64,000 nucleotides of DNA, taken from contig CALSQH010000001.1 in the NCBI GenBank assembly GCA_943788445.1, forward strand, positions 124,001 through 188,000, given 5' to 3'. The notes beneath the pieces are model-generated. The model saw only the letters and a list, made by a program, of their open reading frames with translations. It was not told the origin of the DNA and searched no databases. Positions within the stretch are counted from its first letter, which is position 1, and the number at the start of each line of letters is the position of its first letter. Source of the stretch: an uncultured Pseudomonadales bacterium (GTDB lineage: Bacteria > Pseudomonadota > Gammaproteobacteria > Pseudomonadales > Porticoccaceae). Of this stretch, positions 51,470 through 60,631 are shown in pieces. The translations under genes and the position numbers were made by a program.

Positions 51470-52444
51470 TTAAAGATGGTCGTTAAAAACCTCTACAAGC
51501 CGCGGCTCAATCCAACTGTGAGCAGCTAGGTTTTTTATAAAACCACAGTGCCCACCAAATGCCTGAATTTCGATTGTGAGCTGATCTGGACAGTTGATTC
51601 TATGAATATCTGCGATGGGAATAATGGGGTCATCTTCTGTTGCGATAAGATGTGCAGGTATCGCCAAATCAGTTAGTCGATCATCAGTCAGTGCATAGGA
51701 TGAAAAGTAGCTGTCGATATCTTTAAAGGGCGTATATTGAGGAATAAATAAGGCATTCATTTCGTCTAATGACCGCGCTTGCTTGAGTGTCTCGGCAAAA
51801 TTATATTCAGGAAAGTGTTTTAACTTTTGCTTCAGTGAATTACTCCAGCGATATAAAAAATATTTCTCGTAGAAAAAAATTGCATTGTTTAGAGCAATCA
51901 TTGCATTTGATGGGTCGACAGGTGGGCATACACCGACAGCCGCGGTAAGGTTTAATTTGTCGCCATGGTCTGCCGCTATGCGAAGAGTGAAGTTCGCGCC
52001 GAGGGAAAAACCTGCAAGAAATATTTTTTTGTAGGGGTATTGACCACTAAAGTCTGCAATTGCATCGGCAACTTCGTCGGTGAGTGTCGAATTAAATATC
52101 CCGTGATTTAAATGTTGTGTATCGCCATGATCACGGAGGTTCAGGCGCAATACATCAAATCCGCTTTTCAATAAGTAGTTAGCAGTCGTTACCTGATAGG
52201 CGGATTTACTTGAACCCTCCCACCCGTGCAGCAAAACAACCACTGCATTTTTAGGGTTTGGGCTGCGATCAAACTCTCCAGTAAGTCTGGTTCCATCCTT
52301 CGCTGTTAGTATCAATGCTTGACTGTTTAACTGGCGAACCAATAGTTTAGCGCGAATTTTTCTCGGCCCGACACTGTTGAGAATACTCTGGATATGAGCA
52401 TTTCTTAACAAAGAAGGTGGGGTAAATGGCTCGTATGCAGTCAT
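51470..52444 (-). CDS. YheT-type alpha/beta hydrolase
   Basis: 324 residues of the YheT/EMB8 family (COG0429), putative esterase of unknown substrate. The oxyanion region is VVLLHGWEGSSKSAY near 70, the nucleophile elbow AGFSLGANFTLR near 145, the acid Asp in ATEDDPIIP near 270 and the catalytic His in FGGHCGF near 297: a complete triad. N-terminal PPSLLRNAHIQSIL is the family signature. It converges on recX with an 11 bp gap. Confidence 0.88.
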   Translation of the reverse strand: MTAYEPFTPPSLLRNAHIQSILNSVGPRKIRAKLLVRQLNSQALILTAKDGTRLTGEFDRSPNPKNAVVVLLHGWEGSSKSAYQVTTANYLLKSGFDVLRLNLRDHGDTQHLNHGIFNSTLTDEVADAIADFSGQYPYKKIFLAGFSLGANFTLRIAADHGDKLNLTAAVGVCPPVDPSNAMIALNNAIFFYEKYFLYRWSNSLKQKLKHFPEYNFAETLKQARSLDEMNALFIPQYTPFKDIDSYFSSYALTDDRLTDLAIPAHLIATEDDPIIPIADIHRINCPDQLTIEIQAFGGHCGFIKNLAAHSWIEPRLVEVFNDHL

Positions 52445-52582
52445 ATTAAATACAGAGAAGATTATTTTTGTTGGTGAACGAGAATTTTATACTAATATTT
52501 TTATATTAGTTGCTTGATGGCTAAGCGGTCAATTATTTCTACCATCTAATATTCACGTCATCTGCGTATCAGGGAGATCAGG

Positions 52583-53044
52583 ATGAATAACACAAAATAT
52601 AAGTGGTTTGGATTAATCCTTTTGTTAGTACTTGTGGGTTACTCCATACCTAATTACGCTCAACAAGTAGCGTCCAATAAAGCAACTTCCGCCGAGCCCT
52701 TATCGCTGACTGATCAGCTTAAATCTATAAAAGATGAAGTTAATCCGGCAGCTTGGAAAATCCGCAATGGTTGTGTAACCTTGAAGAGAATCAAACGTAT
52801 AAGGTTTCTCGACGATCAAACGGCGTTGATGTCGATGCGCGGGAAGAAAAAAATCATCTTGCGATTAAAGCGCGAGTGTCCAGGTATCAAGCGCAGTGGT
52901 TATGTCCATCATACTGTTGGACACAGGCTTTGTGCTGGATTTGATAGATTTAGTGTTTTGGGCTCAGGGTTTAGTTGTCGAATAGACTCCCTAGAGCCTT
53001 ATGTAAATATTGAAGAGCCTCAATCGGAAATCGATTTAGATTAA
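52583..53044 (+). CDS. Small exported cysteine-containing protein (DUF6491-like)
   Basis: 153 residues. Signal peptide MNNTKYKWFGLILLLVLVGYS with cleavage likely near NYA|QQ. The mature part has four Cys (in NGCVTLKRI, RECPGI, HRLCAGFDRF and FSCRIDSLEP), likely two disulfides, and a basic beta-rich core. The spacing resembles exported DUF6491-type proteins; function unknown. AGGGAGATCAGG precedes the ATG. It stands before the M23 peptidase on the same strand, with a 42 bp gap. Confidence 0.7.
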   Translation: MNNTKYKWFGLILLLVLVGYSIPNYAQQVASNKATSAEPLSLTDQLKSIKDEVNPAAWKIRNGCVTLKRIKRIRFLDDQTALMSMRGKKKIILRLKRECPGIKRSGYVHHTVGHRLCAGFDRFSVLGSGFSCRIDSLEPYVNIEEPQSEIDLD

Positions 53045-53086
53045 TATTACCGGTCGGGCTCTTGCGAATACTTTTTAGGGCCCGAA

Positions 53087-53935
53087 ATGATATTAAAAAA
53101 ACCTTTCTATGTTTATCCTCAAGTTCTTTTGTTGCTAGGTTTACTTTGCCTATCCAATTGTTTTGCAGACACTACCGCGTCTATTTATTGGCAGGGTAGT
53201 TGGCAACAGGGTTCGCTTCTTTTAGGGCAGGTGAAACCTAATCATACTGTCAGTCATGCAGGTGAGCAGATACAGACAACCACAGACGGATACTTTTTAT
53301 TTGGCTTAGGGCGCAATGCTCAGGGTTTATCTACGTTTGTAGTTGGCAGTCCCAACGGCAGTGAAATTAAACGACAATACAAGATTGCTGAGCGAGACTA
53401 TCAAATCCAAACAGTCGAGGGTGTTCCCCAGCGAACCGTTGAACCACCAGCGTCGCAGTTACAGAGAATTAGGTCCGATTCAGTAATGGTCGGTAAAGCT
53501 CGTCAGGCAGTCACGTCGGATACTGATTTCCTTAATGGTTTTATTAAACCCTTAGTAGGCCCTAGAACCGGCGTTTATGGTAGTCAGAGGGTTTATAATG
53601 GCGTACCCAAAAGTCCTCACTACGGTGTAGATTATGCAGCACCTACAGGTACTGATGTCAGGGCGCCTGCTTCCGGGATAGTTCGCCTTGCGCACCGAGA
53701 TCTTTTTTATTCTGGTGGAACACTTGTTGTTGATCATGGGCATGGCCTAACTTCAACGTTTCTCCATCTCAGTGATATTGTTGTGGCCGAAGGCAGTCGA
53801 GTTGAGCGCGGGGAGATCATTGCCAAGGTTGGTTCAACAGGCCGTGCAACTGGCCCTCACTTGGATTGGCGAATGAACTGGCGAAATGTTCGCGTTGATC
53901 CTGAGCTTGTTCTTCAGGCGCTTCCCGCCAAATAA
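53087..53935 (+). CDS. M23 family (LytM-type) peptidase, His-to-Asp variant
   Basis: 282 residues. Signal peptide ends near CFA|DTT. The C-terminal LytM domain (about 165-280) has zinc motif HYGVDYA near 178 and VDHGHGLTSTFLHLSD near 215. The last motif reads TGPHLDWRMNW where the family normally has HxH, so the second His is Asp. The enzyme could bind zinc through Asp or be a non-catalytic activator of amidases. The N-terminal region (about 30-130) is a beta-rich domain. Periplasmic, acting on peptidoglycan crosslinks or their regulators. Confidence 0.85.
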   Translation: MILKKPFYVYPQVLLLLGLLCLSNCFADTTASIYWQGSWQQGSLLLGQVKPNHTVSHAGEQIQTTTDGYFLFGLGRNAQGLSTFVVGSPNGSEIKRQYKIAERDYQIQTVEGVPQRTVEPPASQLQRIRSDSVMVGKARQAVTSDTDFLNGFIKPLVGPRTGVYGSQRVYNGVPKSPHYGVDYAAPTGTDVRAPASGIVRLAHRDLFYSGGTLVVDHGHGLTSTFLHLSDIVVAEGSRVERGEIIAKVGSTGRATGPHLDWRMNWRNVRVDPELVLQALPAK

Positions 53936-54040
53936 TAAATCCAATTTATTAGTTATTAACTAAAGCGATATTTTCCCTAGACCATAGCGGTTTTGGGGGA
54001 TTTTGCGTAAACTAACGCGGTTTTGAAACGGACGGTTATC

Positions 54041-54235
54041 GTGGACAAAAAACTTTTAAGTATATTGGTGTGCCCTGTAAGCAAGGCACCTCTCGAATAT
54101 AACAAAGACAAACAAGAATTAGTTTGCCGGGCCAGTGGTCTCGCCTATCCAATACGCGATGGCATTCCAGTCATGTTGGAGACCGAGGCGAGGCATTTAG
54201 ATGCCGATGAGAAGCTTCGTGACTCTGGTAAATAA
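54041..54235 (+). CDS. Trm112-family protein (YcaR-like)
   Basis: 64 residues from GTG 54041 ([18 protein letters not shown]). This start aligns with E. coli YcaR; the upstream TTG at 54023 would add six unrelated residues. Trm112 domain: [28 protein letters not shown]. Bacterial members are small zinc-ribbon-like proteins of uncertain role. The usual second Cys of the first pair is Ser here (CPVSK). It is followed 21 bp later by the HIT gene. Confidence 0.85.
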   Translation: MDKKLLSILVCPVSKAPLEYNKDKQELVCRASGLAYPIRDGIPVMLETEARHLDADEKLRDSGK

Positions 54236-54256
54236 CGTGGTAGCTTTGAGGTTTCT

Positions 54257-54616
54257 GTGACGACTGAGACAACATTATTTACACGAATTATTAATCGTGA
54301 AATTCCTGCAGAGATTATCTACGAAGACGATCAGTGTATCGTTATCAACGATATATCGCCGCAAGCTCCGATACATATGTTGGTAATCCCGCGCAAGCCG
54401 ATCCCTAAGTTGGCGGATGCCAATGAAGGGGACAAGTCGATGCTCGGTCATTTAATGTGGGTTGCTGGTGAAGTGGCAAGACAGGCAGGTGTTGCAGAGT
54501 CTTTTAGGTTGGTAGTCAATAATGGTCTCGGTGCTGGTCAGACAGTCTTTCATCTGCACCTGCACGTACTGGCCGACCCTGAGGGTACAAAAGTCTTCTC
54601 TGAAGCGAATATATAA
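54257..54616 (+). CDS. HIT family nucleotide hydrolase (HinT-like)
   Basis: 119 residues from GTG 54257. Histidine-triad protein that hydrolyses adenosine phosphoramidates. LFTRIINREIPAEIIYEDD near residue 7, AQIHLLVIP-like QAPIHMLVIPRKPI near 36, and the catalytic triad motif QTVFHLHLHVL near 96. The usual C-terminal Gly-Trp tail is absent. Upstream of alaS. Confidence 0.9.
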   Translation: MTTETTLFTRIINREIPAEIIYEDDQCIVINDISPQAPIHMLVIPRKPIPKLADANEGDKSMLGHLMWVAGEVARQAGVAESFRLVVNNGLGAGQTVFHLHLHVLADPEGTKVFSEANI

Positions 54617-54657
54617 GGCGACAGTCAAACCGACTTAGCCATAATTGGAAATAATAA

Positions 54658-57255
54658 ATGATGAAAAGCGCCGAAATTCGTGACGCATTTTTAAACTATT
54701 TTGCTAGCCAGCAGCACAGCATTGTGGCTAGTAGTAGTCTAGTGCCAGGAAATGATCCAACCCTGTTGTTTACCAACGCGGGAATGGTTCAGTTTAAAGA
54801 CTTATTTCTCGGTGCTGAAAAGCGCGATTACGTTCGTGCAACATCATCCCAGCGCTGTGTACGTGCAGGCGGTAAGCATAACGATCTTGAAAACGTAGGC
54901 TATACCGCACGCCATCACACCTTTTTTGAAATGCTCGGTAACTTTAGCTTTGGCGATTACTTTAAGCGCGATGCGATTAATTTTGCCTGGAAATTTTTAA
55001 CTGAAGTTCTTGAGCTACCCAAAGAGCGACTCTGGGTCACTGTGCACATTAGTGACGATGAAGCGGCGGATATCTGGATCAACGAAATTGGTGTTGATCC
55101 TAGCAGACTATCTAGACTCGACGAAGATAATTTCTGGCAGATGGGTGACACTGGCCCCTGTGGTCCCTGTACTGAAATATTTTGGGATCACGGTGAAGAT
55201 ATTCCCGGAGGCCCCCCAGGTAGTGAAGACGATGATCTAGATCGCTACATTGAGATTTGGAATCTGGTATTTATGCAGTTTGAGCGTGACAGCAGTGGCA
55301 AGATGACGCCGCTTCCTAAGCCTTCTATCGACACCGGCATGGGTTTAGAGCGCATCGCAGCAGTGATGCAGGGCGTGCACAATAATTACGATATAGATCT
55401 TTTTCAGCATCTTATTAAAGCTGCTGCAAAAGTGATTGGCGTATCTGATCTACAGGAAAATTCTCTTAAAGTCGTTGCTGACCATATTCGCTCCTGTGCT
55501 TTTCTCGTGGTTGATGGCGTGCACCCCTCCAATGAAGGTCGTGGGTATGTGTTACGGCGTATTATTCGTCGAGCGCTGAGACATGGGCACAACCTCGGAG
55601 CCAAGGGTAGCTTCTTCTATAAGTTAGTCGACTCACTTGGTGAAGTGATGGGTGAAGCCTATCCAGAGTTGCTGAGTATGCAGAAAGAAATCACCAACAC
55701 ACTCAAGAAAGAAGAAGAGCAGTTTGCCCGAACTCTTGATAAGGGTATGGGTGTTTTAGAAGCGGCGCTAGAAAATGTCTCTGGTGACGTACTTCCCGGT
55801 GAGCTGATATTTCAACTCTATGACACCTTTGGCTTTCCAACAGATTTAACCAACGATGTAGCCCGTGAAAAAGGTTATAGCTTGGATATGGATGGCTACG
55901 AGAAGTGCATGGAAGAACAGCGCAACCGCGCGCGGTCAGCCAGCCAGTTTGGTATTGATTACACAGATAGTATCCGCGTCGAGGGCAGGACTGAATTCTG
56001 CGGTTATAGCAGCTTAGAAAATACAGCTACGGTTGTTGCGTTATATGCTGCAGGCGAAGAAGTGATTAATGCCTCTGCCGATACTGAGGTTGTAGTTATC
56101 CTCGATAGCACGCCGTTTTATGCCGAATCCGGTGGTCAGGTGGGTGACAGTGGTTATCTGCAAACCGATTCAGCCAAAATAGAGATAACCGACTGTCGTA
56201 AATCAGGTGATCATCATCTGCATATTGGCCGCGTACTATCTGGCCAGTTAAAAACCGGCGAATCTGTAACAGCAGTGGTTGATGCCAATATCCGTTCTGC
56301 TACAGCATTAAATCACTCGGCTACGCACTTATTGCATACTGCGTTGCAGCAAGTGTTAGGCGAGCATGTACAACAGAAAGGATCACTTGTCGACAGTCAA
56401 AGGCTGCGCTTTGATTTCTCCCATGGTGAATCAGTTACCGCAGAGCAGACTCGTCAAATCGAACTTATAGTTAATCGACAAATACTCAGTAATACCTCGG
56501 TAAATACCGAAGTCATGAGTATGGAAGATGCCGTAGATAAAGGTGCCATGGCACTTTTTGGTGAAAAGTATGGTGATGAAGTTCGCGTACTCAGTATGGG
56601 TGGAGATTTCTCTGTAGAACTCTGTGGTGGTACTCATGCCTCGCGGACGGGTGATATTGGTTTGCTTAAAATAAGCGGCGAATCAAGTGTTGCCGCAGGC
56701 GTTAGACGTATAGAAGCGGTGACTGGCGAGAAAGCCTTGGCACTTGTCGATGAACTACAGGACACAATTGGTGATGTTGCCAATATAGTGCGCGCTACGC
56801 GGCATAACCTTGCAGAGAAGGTTCGTCAGGTCGCGGATGATAATCGTCGCTTACAGAAAGATATCGAAGCCTTAAAGAGCAAGCTGGCTAACGCATCTGG
56901 TAGTGATCTGATGTCAGCCCTGAAAGAGATTAATGGTGTCAGCGTTCTGTCTACCGTCGTAGAAGGTGCCGATGCTAAGAGTCTGCGCGGCGTAGCCGAT
57001 CAGGTTCGTTCAAAATTAGACAACGGTGTGTTTTTACTCGCCGCAGTGGATGGCAATAAAGCCGCGCTAGTTGCCGGTGTGACCAAAAACCTGACCGATA
57101 AACTGAGTGCTGGCAACCTGCTGAAGTTTGTTACTGCGCAGGTCGATGGTAAAGGCGGCGGCCGGCCCGATATGGCTCAGGGAGCTGCCGGTAGTACTGA
57201 AAATTTGGCTGCGGCACTTGAATCTGTTTATGGTTGGGTTGAGGATACAATCTGA
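54658..57255 (+). CDS. alaS: Alanyl-tRNA synthetase
   Basis: 865 residues. Catalytic class II domain with [15 protein letters not shown] near 38, [38 protein letters not shown] and [13 protein letters not shown]. Editing domain motif [16 protein letters not shown] near 557 and [13 protein letters not shown] near 659, zinc-binding residues present. C-terminal oligomerisation domain with [13 protein letters not shown] near 832. Two adjacent ATGs (54658, 54661). It leads the conserved alaS-lysC-csrA order. Confidence 0.97.
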   Translation: MMKSAEIRDAFLNYFASQQHSIVASSSLVPGNDPTLLFTNAGMVQFKDLFLGAEKRDYVRATSSQRCVRAGGKHNDLENVGYTARHHTFFEMLGNFSFGDYFKRDAINFAWKFLTEVLELPKERLWVTVHISDDEAADIWINEIGVDPSRLSRLDEDNFWQMGDTGPCGPCTEIFWDHGEDIPGGPPGSEDDDLDRYIEIWNLVFMQFERDSSGKMTPLPKPSIDTGMGLERIAAVMQGVHNNYDIDLFQHLIKAAAKVIGVSDLQENSLKVVADHIRSCAFLVVDGVHPSNEGRGYVLRRIIRRALRHGHNLGAKGSFFYKLVDSLGEVMGEAYPELLSMQKEITNTLKKEEEQFARTLDKGMGVLEAALENVSGDVLPGELIFQLYDTFGFPTDLTNDVAREKGYSLDMDGYEKCMEEQRNRARSASQFGIDYTDSIRVEGRTEFCGYSSLENTATVVALYAAGEEVINASADTEVVVILDSTPFYAESGGQVGDSGYLQTDSAKIEITDCRKSGDHHLHIGRVLSGQLKTGESVTAVVDANIRSATALNHSATHLLHTALQQVLGEHVQQKGSLVDSQRLRFDFSHGESVTAEQTRQIELIVNRQILSNTSVNTEVMSMEDAVDKGAMALFGEKYGDEVRVLSMGGDFSVELCGGTHASRTGDIGLLKISGESSVAAGVRRIEAVTGEKALALVDELQDTIGDVANIVRATRHNLAEKVRQVADDNRRLQKDIEALKSKLANASGSDLMSALKEINGVSVLSTVVEGADAKSLRGVADQVRSKLDNGVFLLAAVDGNKAALVAGVTKNLTDKLSAGNLLKFVTAQVDGKGGGRPDMAQGAAGSTENLAAALESVYGWVEDTI

Positions 57256-57323
57256 AGTCCTTAACTTTTAACCCAAATTGCTGTTTAATCAGCGACCTTT
57301 TTATCTAAGTAGATATATAGAAG

Positions 57324-58541
57324 ATGAGTTTAATTGTTCAAAAATATGGCGGCACTTCGGTTGGCACTGTTGACCGAATTAAGGCAGTTGCCAAAAAAGT
57401 AGCCGCAGCACATGGTGCAGGCGACAAAATTGTTGTTGCTGTTTCAGCGATGAGCGGAGAAACCAATCGATTGATTGGTCTTGCTCGTGAGATTCAGGAA
57501 GAGCCAAACCTCCGCGAAATGGATGTGCTGGTCTCGACTGGTGAGCAGGTGACAATTGCACTGCTGTGCATGGCACTGAATGAGGCTGGTATTGAAGCTC
57601 GGTCTTATACCGGTGGTCAGGTGCGTATTCTCACTGATAATGCTCATGGTAAAGCGCGCATTCAAGATATCGACGGCCACCGAATTCAAGAGGATTTGGA
57701 TGCGGGTAGAGTGGTAGTCGTTGCTGGTTTTCAAGGCGCCGATGAAGCTGGCAATATAACCACCTTAGGGCGTGGCGGTTCAGATACCACTGCTGTGGCA
57801 TTGGCTGCCGCTCTAAATGCTGATGAATGTCAGATATATACCGATGTTGACGGTGTTTATACCACTGACCCCAGAGTTGTCGCTGATGCGCGAAGACTTG
57901 AAAAAATTACCTTTGAAGAAATGCTGGAAATGGCCAGTCAGGGCTCAAAGATATTGCAGATTCGTTCAGTTGAATTTGCTGGAAAATACAATGTACCACT
58001 CCGTGTAATGTCCAGTTTTGAAGATGGCCCAGGCACGTTGATTTCTCTCGAGGATGACGATCAGATGGAAAAACCAGTTGTTTCAGGAATCGCCTTTAAC
58101 CGCGACGAAGCCAAATTAACTATTCGCGGTATTCCGGATCAGCCCGGCGTCGCTTATAAAGTGTTGGGTGCAATCAGTGCAGCCAATATCGAAATTGATG
58201 TAATCGTACAAAATGTCGCCAAAGATAATTCGGCATCAATCACTTTTACTGTACATCGCAATGATCTAAAAAGAGCCACAGAGTTGCTCGAGAAAATCGC
58301 CTCAGATCTGGGTGCGATTGAAGTAGATACCGATGACCATATTGTCAAAGTCTCAATTGTGGGCGTAGGCATGCGCTCACATGCCGGTGTTGCTGCAACC
58401 ATGTTTGAATCACTCGCAGCCGAGGGTATTAACATTCAGTTGATTACTACCTCAGAAATCAAAATAACGGTGGTTATTGAGGAGCGTTACTTAGAATTGG
58501 CGGTTAGAGCACTTCATTCGGCCTTTGGACTTGAACAATAA
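57324..58541 (+). CDS. lysC: Aspartate kinase
   Basis: 405 residues. Phosphorylates aspartate for lysine, threonine and methionine synthesis. Kinase domain starts VQKYGGTSVG and has TTLGRGGSDTTAVALA near 150 and YTDVDGVYTTDPRVV near 172. Two ACT domains follow (about 265-400), with SIVGVGMRSHAGVAATMF and QLITTSEIKITVVIEERY, so lysine/threonine feedback is expected. It is the single-function type rather than fused to homoserine dehydrogenase. 68 bp after alaS. Confidence 0.96.
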   Translation: MSLIVQKYGGTSVGTVDRIKAVAKKVAAAHGAGDKIVVAVSAMSGETNRLIGLAREIQEEPNLREMDVLVSTGEQVTIALLCMALNEAGIEARSYTGGQVRILTDNAHGKARIQDIDGHRIQEDLDAGRVVVVAGFQGADEAGNITTLGRGGSDTTAVALAAALNADECQIYTDVDGVYTTDPRVVADARRLEKITFEEMLEMASQGSKILQIRSVEFAGKYNVPLRVMSSFEDGPGTLISLEDDDQMEKPVVSGIAFNRDEAKLTIRGIPDQPGVAYKVLGAISAANIEIDVIVQNVAKDNSASITFTVHRNDLKRATELLEKIASDLGAIEVDTDDHIVKVSIVGVGMRSHAGVAATMFESLAAEGINIQLITTSEIKITVVIEERYLELAVRALHSAFGLEQ

Positions 58542-58736
58542 GTGCGATAAGCGGTCTGATCTTGGACACAGCACGTAAAAACTGTTAGATTCTGCGCTGC
58601 TTGGAATAGGTCTAGATCTATAAGCAGCGTTCAACCGGGGGGATTGGCCGTGACCACTAAATTTAAAACAGTGAGTATGGCGGATTAAGGAAATATTTTT
58701 CACCAATGAATGGTGAACAGCAGTGTAGGAGCAATT

Positions 58737-58943
58737 ATGTTAATACTTACTAGAAGAGTTGGAGAGACTCTTGTGATTGGTGACGATGTCACTGTTACAG
58801 TACTTGGAGTCAGAGGAAATCAGGTTCGGTTGGGCGTAAATGCGCCAAAAGAAGTCGCCGTACACCGTGAAGAAATTTATCAGCGTATCCAAATGGAAAA
58901 AGGCGGTAATGTATCGCCTGCAGTCGACGATTCTGCTGAATAA
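58737..58943 (+). CDS. csrA: Carbon storage regulator CsrA/RsmA
   Basis: 68 residues from ATG 58737, with AGGAG 6 nt upstream; the longer frame upstream is not needed. [24 protein letters not shown] is the CsrA signature, and [13 protein letters not shown] carries the second RNA-binding strand. It binds GGA motifs in mRNA leaders as a dimer. It follows lysC and precedes tRNA-Ser as in other gammaproteobacteria. Confidence 0.96.
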   Translation: MLILTRRVGETLVIGDDVTVTVLGVRGNQVRLGVNAPKEVAVHREEIYQRIQMEKGGNVSPAVDDSAE

Positions 58944-58949
58944 TATGGT

Positions 58950-58976
58950 TTGATTTTTTCGTCAATGTGCTATTAT
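58950..58976 (+). promoter_or_regulatory. Probable tRNA-Ser promoter
   Basis: -10 TATTAT (58971-58976), followed by the GC-rich GCCGCCG discriminator typical of stable-RNA promoters. A TTGATT (58950-58955) is only 15 bp upstream, so the -35 is weak. The discriminator is also the left arm of the hairpin at 58974-59001. Confidence 0.5.
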
Positions 58977-59001
58977 GCCGCCGCTGTTTAAGGGCGGCAT
59001 A
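58974..59001 (+). terminator. Hairpin after csrA
   Basis: TATGCCGCC (58974-58982), 10-nt loop, GGCGGCATA (58993-59001), then GTTGTTTCT. It could end csrA transcription. It overlaps the predicted tRNA-Ser promoter. Confidence 0.5.
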
Positions 59002-59096
59002 GTTGTTTCTAAATAAGGCAATACTTTCCGTTTAAAAGCAACGTATGACCGAGAGAGTTTGATAAGTTAATCAGGCAAAACGGTAGACAAGTTTAT

Positions 59097-59391
59097 GGAG
59101 AAATGGCCGAGTGGCTGACTAAATGCGAAAGCATTTTGGACGCACGAAGGGCGGTCTCGAAGAGACAAGAAGCGAAAGCTTCGCAGCAACGCGCGACCGG
59201 GCGCGACTTCTAACTAGTAAGTAAATACCGGAAACAAGTTTATGGAGAAATGGCCGAGTGGCTGACTAAATGCGAAAGCATTTTGGACGCACGAAGGGCG
59301 GTCTCGAAGAGACAAGAAGCGAAAGCTTCGCAGCAACGCGTGACCGGGCGTGACTTCTAACTAGTAAGTGAATACCGGAAAACAAGTTTAT
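59097..59391 (+). repeat. Two 147-148 bp repeats: tRNA-Ser 5' fragment plus hairpin element
   Basis: Copies at 59097-59243 and 59244-59391. Each begins with the first 22 nt of the tRNA-Ser gene (GGAGAAATGGCCGAGTGGCT plus GA), preceded by ACAAGTTTAT, and then departs into the hairpin element. Its pieces are AAATGC-GAAA-GCATTT, linker TTTTGGACGC, GTCTC-GAA-GAGAC, GAAGC-GAAA-GCTTC and a fourth GC stem. The second copy runs straight into the intact tRNA. Direct repeats of 32 nt therefore bound each element. Confidence 0.88.
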
Positions 59392-59482
59392 GGAGAAATG
59401 GCCGAGTGGCTGAAGGCGCGCCCCTGCTAAGGGCGTATACGTTAATAGCGTATCGAGGGTTCGAATCCCTCTTTCTCCGCCA
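59392..59482 (+). tRNA. tRNA-Ser (anticodon GCT)
   Basis: 91 nt with a long variable arm. Acceptor GGAGAAA/TTTCTCC, D-arm GCC/GGC, anticodon loop CTGCTAA (GCT), variable arm TACG..CGTA, T-arm GAGGG/CCCTC around TTCGAAT, discriminator G and encoded CCA (59480-59482). It reads AGC/AGU codons. Confidence 0.95.
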
Positions 59483-59519
59483 AATAAAAAAGCCCCCTTA
59501 AAAGGGGGCTTTTTTATTT
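59483..59519 (+). terminator. tRNA-Ser terminator
   Basis: AAATAAAAAAGCCCCC, small loop, GGGGGCTTTTTTATTT: a long near-perfect palindrome. Its right arm, AAGGGGGCTTTTTTATTTG, is repeated at the end of every unit in the downstream array. Confidence 0.9.
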
Positions 59520-59520
59520 G

Positions 59521-60631
59521 CGTCGAAACTAGGGTGAGAACCCTAGCCGGTTCGACAAAACACATCGTGTTTTGGACGCACGCAGGGCGCCCCGAAGGGG
59601 TTGTTAAGTCCCTTTAGGGCCTTAACAATCAATCCCTTATCCCAGCACCACCCAGCCAAGCTAATCCGTTAAGCCCTCCTCTCTAGAAGGGGGCTTTTTT
59701 ATTTGCGTCGAAACTAGGGTGAGAACCCTAGCCGGTTCGACAAAACACATCGTGTTTTGGACGCACGCAGGGCGCCCCGAAGGGGTTGTTAAGTCCCTTT
59801 AGGGCCTTAACAATCAATCCCTTATCCCAGCACCACCCAGCCAAGCTAATCCGTTAAGCCCTCCTCTCTAGAAGGGGGCTTTTTTATTTGCGTCGAAACT
59901 AGGGTGAGAACCCTAGCCGGTTCGACAAAACACATCGTGTTTTGGACGCACGCAGGGCGCCCCGAAGGGGTTGTTAAGTCCCTTTAGGGCCTTAACAATC
60001 AATCCCTTATCCCAGCACCACCCAGCCAAGCTAATCCGTTAAGCCCTCCTCTCTAGAAGGGGGCTTTTTTATTTGCGTCGAAACTAGGGTGAGAACCCTA
60101 GCCGGTTCGACAAAACACATCGTGTTTTGGACGCACGCAGGGCGCCCCGAAGGGGTTGTTAAGTCCCTTTAGGGCCTTAACAATCAATCCCTTATCCCAG
60201 CACCACCCAGCCAAGCTAATCCGTTAAGCCCTCCTCTCTAGAAGGGGGCTTTTTTATTTGCGTCGAAACTAGGGTGAGAACCCTAGCCGGTTCGACAAAA
60301 CACATCGTGTTTTGGACGCACGCAGGGCGCCCCGAAGGGGTTGTTAAGTCCCTTTAGGGCCTTAACAATCAATCCCTTATCCCAGCACCACCCAGCCAAG
60401 CTAATCCGTTAAGCCCTCCTCTCTAGAAGGGGGCTTTTTTATTTGCGTCGAAACTAGGGTGAGAACCCTAGCCGGTTCGACAAAACACATCGTGTTTTGG
60501 ACGCACGCAGGGCGCCCCGAAGGGGTTGTTAAGTCCCTTTAGGGCCTTAACAATCAATCCCTTATCCCAGGCACCACCCAGCCAAGCTAATCCGTTAAGC
60601 CCTCCTCTCTAGAAGGGGGCTTTTTTATTTG
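59521..60631 (+). repeat. Six tandem 185 bp hairpin-element units
   Basis: Units start at 59521, 59706, 59891, 60076, 60261 and 60446; the last is 186 bp with one extra G near 60571, the others read as identical. Each holds hairpin 1 (GTCGAA/TTCGAC outer, CTAGGGT/ACCCTAG inner), hairpin 2 (AAAACAC-ATC-GTGTTTT), linker TTTTGGACGC, hairpin 3 (CCCC-GAA-GGGG) and hairpin 4 (GTTAAG, CCC, TTTA loop, GGG, CTTAAC). About 60 unstructured bases follow, then a terminator-like arm. No open frame, no spacers, no cas genes. Confidence 0.93.

Noticed and set aside
59266..59565. Minus-strand ORF with the GERGIRTLDTLLTYTPLAG pattern
   Set aside because: This is the well-known spurious ORF opposite tRNA genes; it covers tRNA-Ser, its terminator and the repeats.
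59603..59626. Integron attC site
   Set aside because: The GTTAAG/CTTAAC hairpin superficially resembles attC core boxes, but the paired R/L boxes and extrahelical bases are not seen, and no integron integrase is in the window.
59521..60631. CRISPR array
   Set aside because: The units are contiguous 185 bp repeats with no unique spacers and no cas genes nearby.
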